Assembly: GCF_965638725.1 (NCBI RefSeq)
Contig: NC_134959.1
Location: 7,320,417 to 7,384,416 of the forward strand
Origin: Aptenodytes patagonicus
Taxonomy: Eukaryota > Chordata > Aves > Sphenisciformes > Spheniscidae
Direction of reading: 5' to 3'
DNA: 64,000 nucleotides
Positions 62,486 through 64,000 of the stretch are shown in pieces. The notes under the pieces are model-generated. The model was not told the origin of the DNA. It was given only the letters and a program-made list of their open reading frames with translations, and made no database searches. Positions within the stretch are counted from its first letter, which is position 1. Each line of letters begins with the position of its first letter. Both the position numbers and the translations under genes were made by a program.

Positions 62486-64000
62486 GACAGTAGCAAGCGC
62501 TCTTTTTTTGGATATCAGCAAAGTTGTATGAAACAGAACACAAAACTTGTACCTTCTTTGCAATAAAATAACTAGTAACCTAGTAACCTAATTAGACTAT
62601 TAGTATGAAAAAAAATAAAAACAACAACCCAGGAGATTAATTTTGTACTACTGCTCATGAGATTTCCAAAAATTTACCAGTCTGCCAAAACTAGTCATCA
62701 ACATTAGTTGCTGAGAGACAAACTTGGTTTTGCTGATGGAATTAATAATTTACTTTTTCTTTGGCTATTGTTACATAGATACACTGATAAGCAGATCCCA
62801 GGAGAAGAGCTAGAATGTTCACTTTAGAAAGGCATTTCTAAACCCAAAAAGGCCCAATTCATTTCATTTACCAGAGTTCTGTGTCTACTAACAACTAAAC
62901 ATCCTTCTAGTATAGCTAAAAGCTTATGTCAGCATTCTCTTTTTATAGGCCAAGCACCCAAAATCCCCAAAAGCAGAAAAATGCGAGCTAGAATATACAG
63001 CAGAAATGCTGAAGGTATAGTGTCTACTGATGCTTCTTACCACAGTAATTCTGCAGTCTCTGAAAGCATCTCATACCCTTCTGCTCTATTAACCTTTCTG
63101 CTCACTGTCAGTCATGGAAGATGGCCACAGGGACCAATGCTGCCAATGTAGCACCACTTAGACAAAATGGACCTATCACTTTTAGATACAGAGAAATATT
63201 TCCCTTATTCTTATCTCCCACTCCCTTTTGATTCTTTTCAGCGACTCCTTAGATGGCTTTCTAGGCATTCATTGATTAATGAAGTATTAGACTCATAGAT
63301 TATAGCCAGAAAAACACCCGAAATAACTAGTCTGATTTTTTGCAAATCAGAGGCCAAAACCTCATCTAAAATCATCAGGGATCTCTTCCCAGTCTGAAAA
63401 TGGGAAGGTTTCAAAGGCAGGAGGAATCTGATTTATTTGTATTCTGTATTGTGCCAAACATATAAGGATGTCATATCTCAGCTCTCTCAACACCACCAAG
63501 CAGACTTCATTGTTTCATCTCAGTTTTTTAAAAATCCTTAGCACCTGGGAAAATAGGTCTTTTTAAATTTGAACTGAGACCAAAAGAAGTTTCTGAGAGA
63601 ATAAAAACAATCACTAGGAATCGTTAACACAAACCTCAGATTTCTCCTTCGTGATACCCTGGGGAAAAAAGCTGAATTTCTCACATTAGCAGTCTCTGCC
63701 AGTCCAACTTGAACAACCGAGAGCTTTCTTTCCAAACCAGTCAACTAATTAACAAAGAAGCGTGAGTGGAATTTTTTGACACAGAGGAAAAACCTAGGTT
63801 CATTCACAGGCTCTGTGGCTTAAACTACACATACTAATAGCGCATAGCACAAGAACAAAATAGCATCTAAGTGTGTCTTTGAACACTTAGTTTCTAATAT
63901 TTTCCCTTTAGTACCTGCTATTTGTCTAGTGTTCTTCATTTATGGTATCCAATAGTTATTTCTCTGAGTGACAGAAAACACTCACTGTTCCAAATCTTAA

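Larger units (their letters stand above)
52501..64000 (-). other. VAT1L: VAT1L intron, distal part, no exon seen
   Basis: No exon or identifiable transposon was found. The longest open frame is on the plus strand (58783-59346, 187 codons), unrecognised and including a T run. Visible features are T runs at 58909-58924 and 59617-59636, and a cluster of palindromic GATA-type sites at 62428-62485. Assignment to VAT1L assumes no other gene intervenes. Confidence 0.5.

Noticed and set aside
1-64000. CRISPR arrays, bacterial operons, tRNA or rRNA genes, endogenous retroviral coding regions
   Set aside because: Looked for and not seen. The repeats present are CR1 copies and short local repeats, the gene structure is eukaryotic, and no retroviral gag, pol or env-like translation was recognised.

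Overview
The window is vertebrate nuclear DNA, almost certainly from a bird. The evidence is three CR1 LINE retrotransposon copies ending in the CR1-type ATTCTATG tail repeat, split genes with GT/AG introns, and two genes (CLEC3A and VAT1L) that sit next to each other in amniotes. The close similarity of two CR1 copies suggests fairly recent CR1 activity. I cannot name the species. No bacterial, phage or CRISPR content is present.

Layout, left to right. (1) 1-5749: AT-rich non-coding DNA with one 10-bp-arm hairpin. (2) 5753-6660: a GC-rich, CpG-dense island with a short (GCC)7 run. It looks like a promoter, but no coding exon could be assigned to it. (3) 7278-9515: a long 5'-truncated CR1 on the minus strand, carrying most of ORF2 with one nonsense codon and one single-base deletion. 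(4) 9516-15353: non-coding. (5) 16561-22403, minus strand: complete CLEC3A, three coding exons, 195 aa, with a TATA box at 22506-22512 and a candidate polyadenylation signal at 15354-15359. (6) 22513-40259: an intergenic stretch with a small CR1 3' fragment on the plus strand (28383-28770). (7) 40927-43207, minus strand: the last two coding exons of VAT1L. The upstream exons were not found, so everything from 43208 to the window end is read as VAT1L intron. That intron holds a second young CR1 3' fragment (51791-52500), a 21-bp near-perfect palindrome (49031-49051) and a tight cluster of four GATA-factor consensus sites inside palindromes (62428-62485).

How the genes relate. VAT1L and CLEC3A are transcribed in the same direction with VAT1L upstream, matching the mammalian order VAT1L-CLEC3A-WWOX. 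WWOX would therefore be expected further left on the minus strand. Its first coding exon was looked for in the CpG island and not found. CLEC3A encodes a secreted cartilage-matrix C-type lectin of the tetranectin type. VAT1L encodes a cytosolic MDR-family oxidoreductase-like protein. Nothing links them functionally beyond linkage. I found no sign of an undescribed multi-gene system. The points most worth checking are the orphan CpG island, the GATA palindrome cluster, and the pair of same-orientation CR1 copies that flank CLEC3A.
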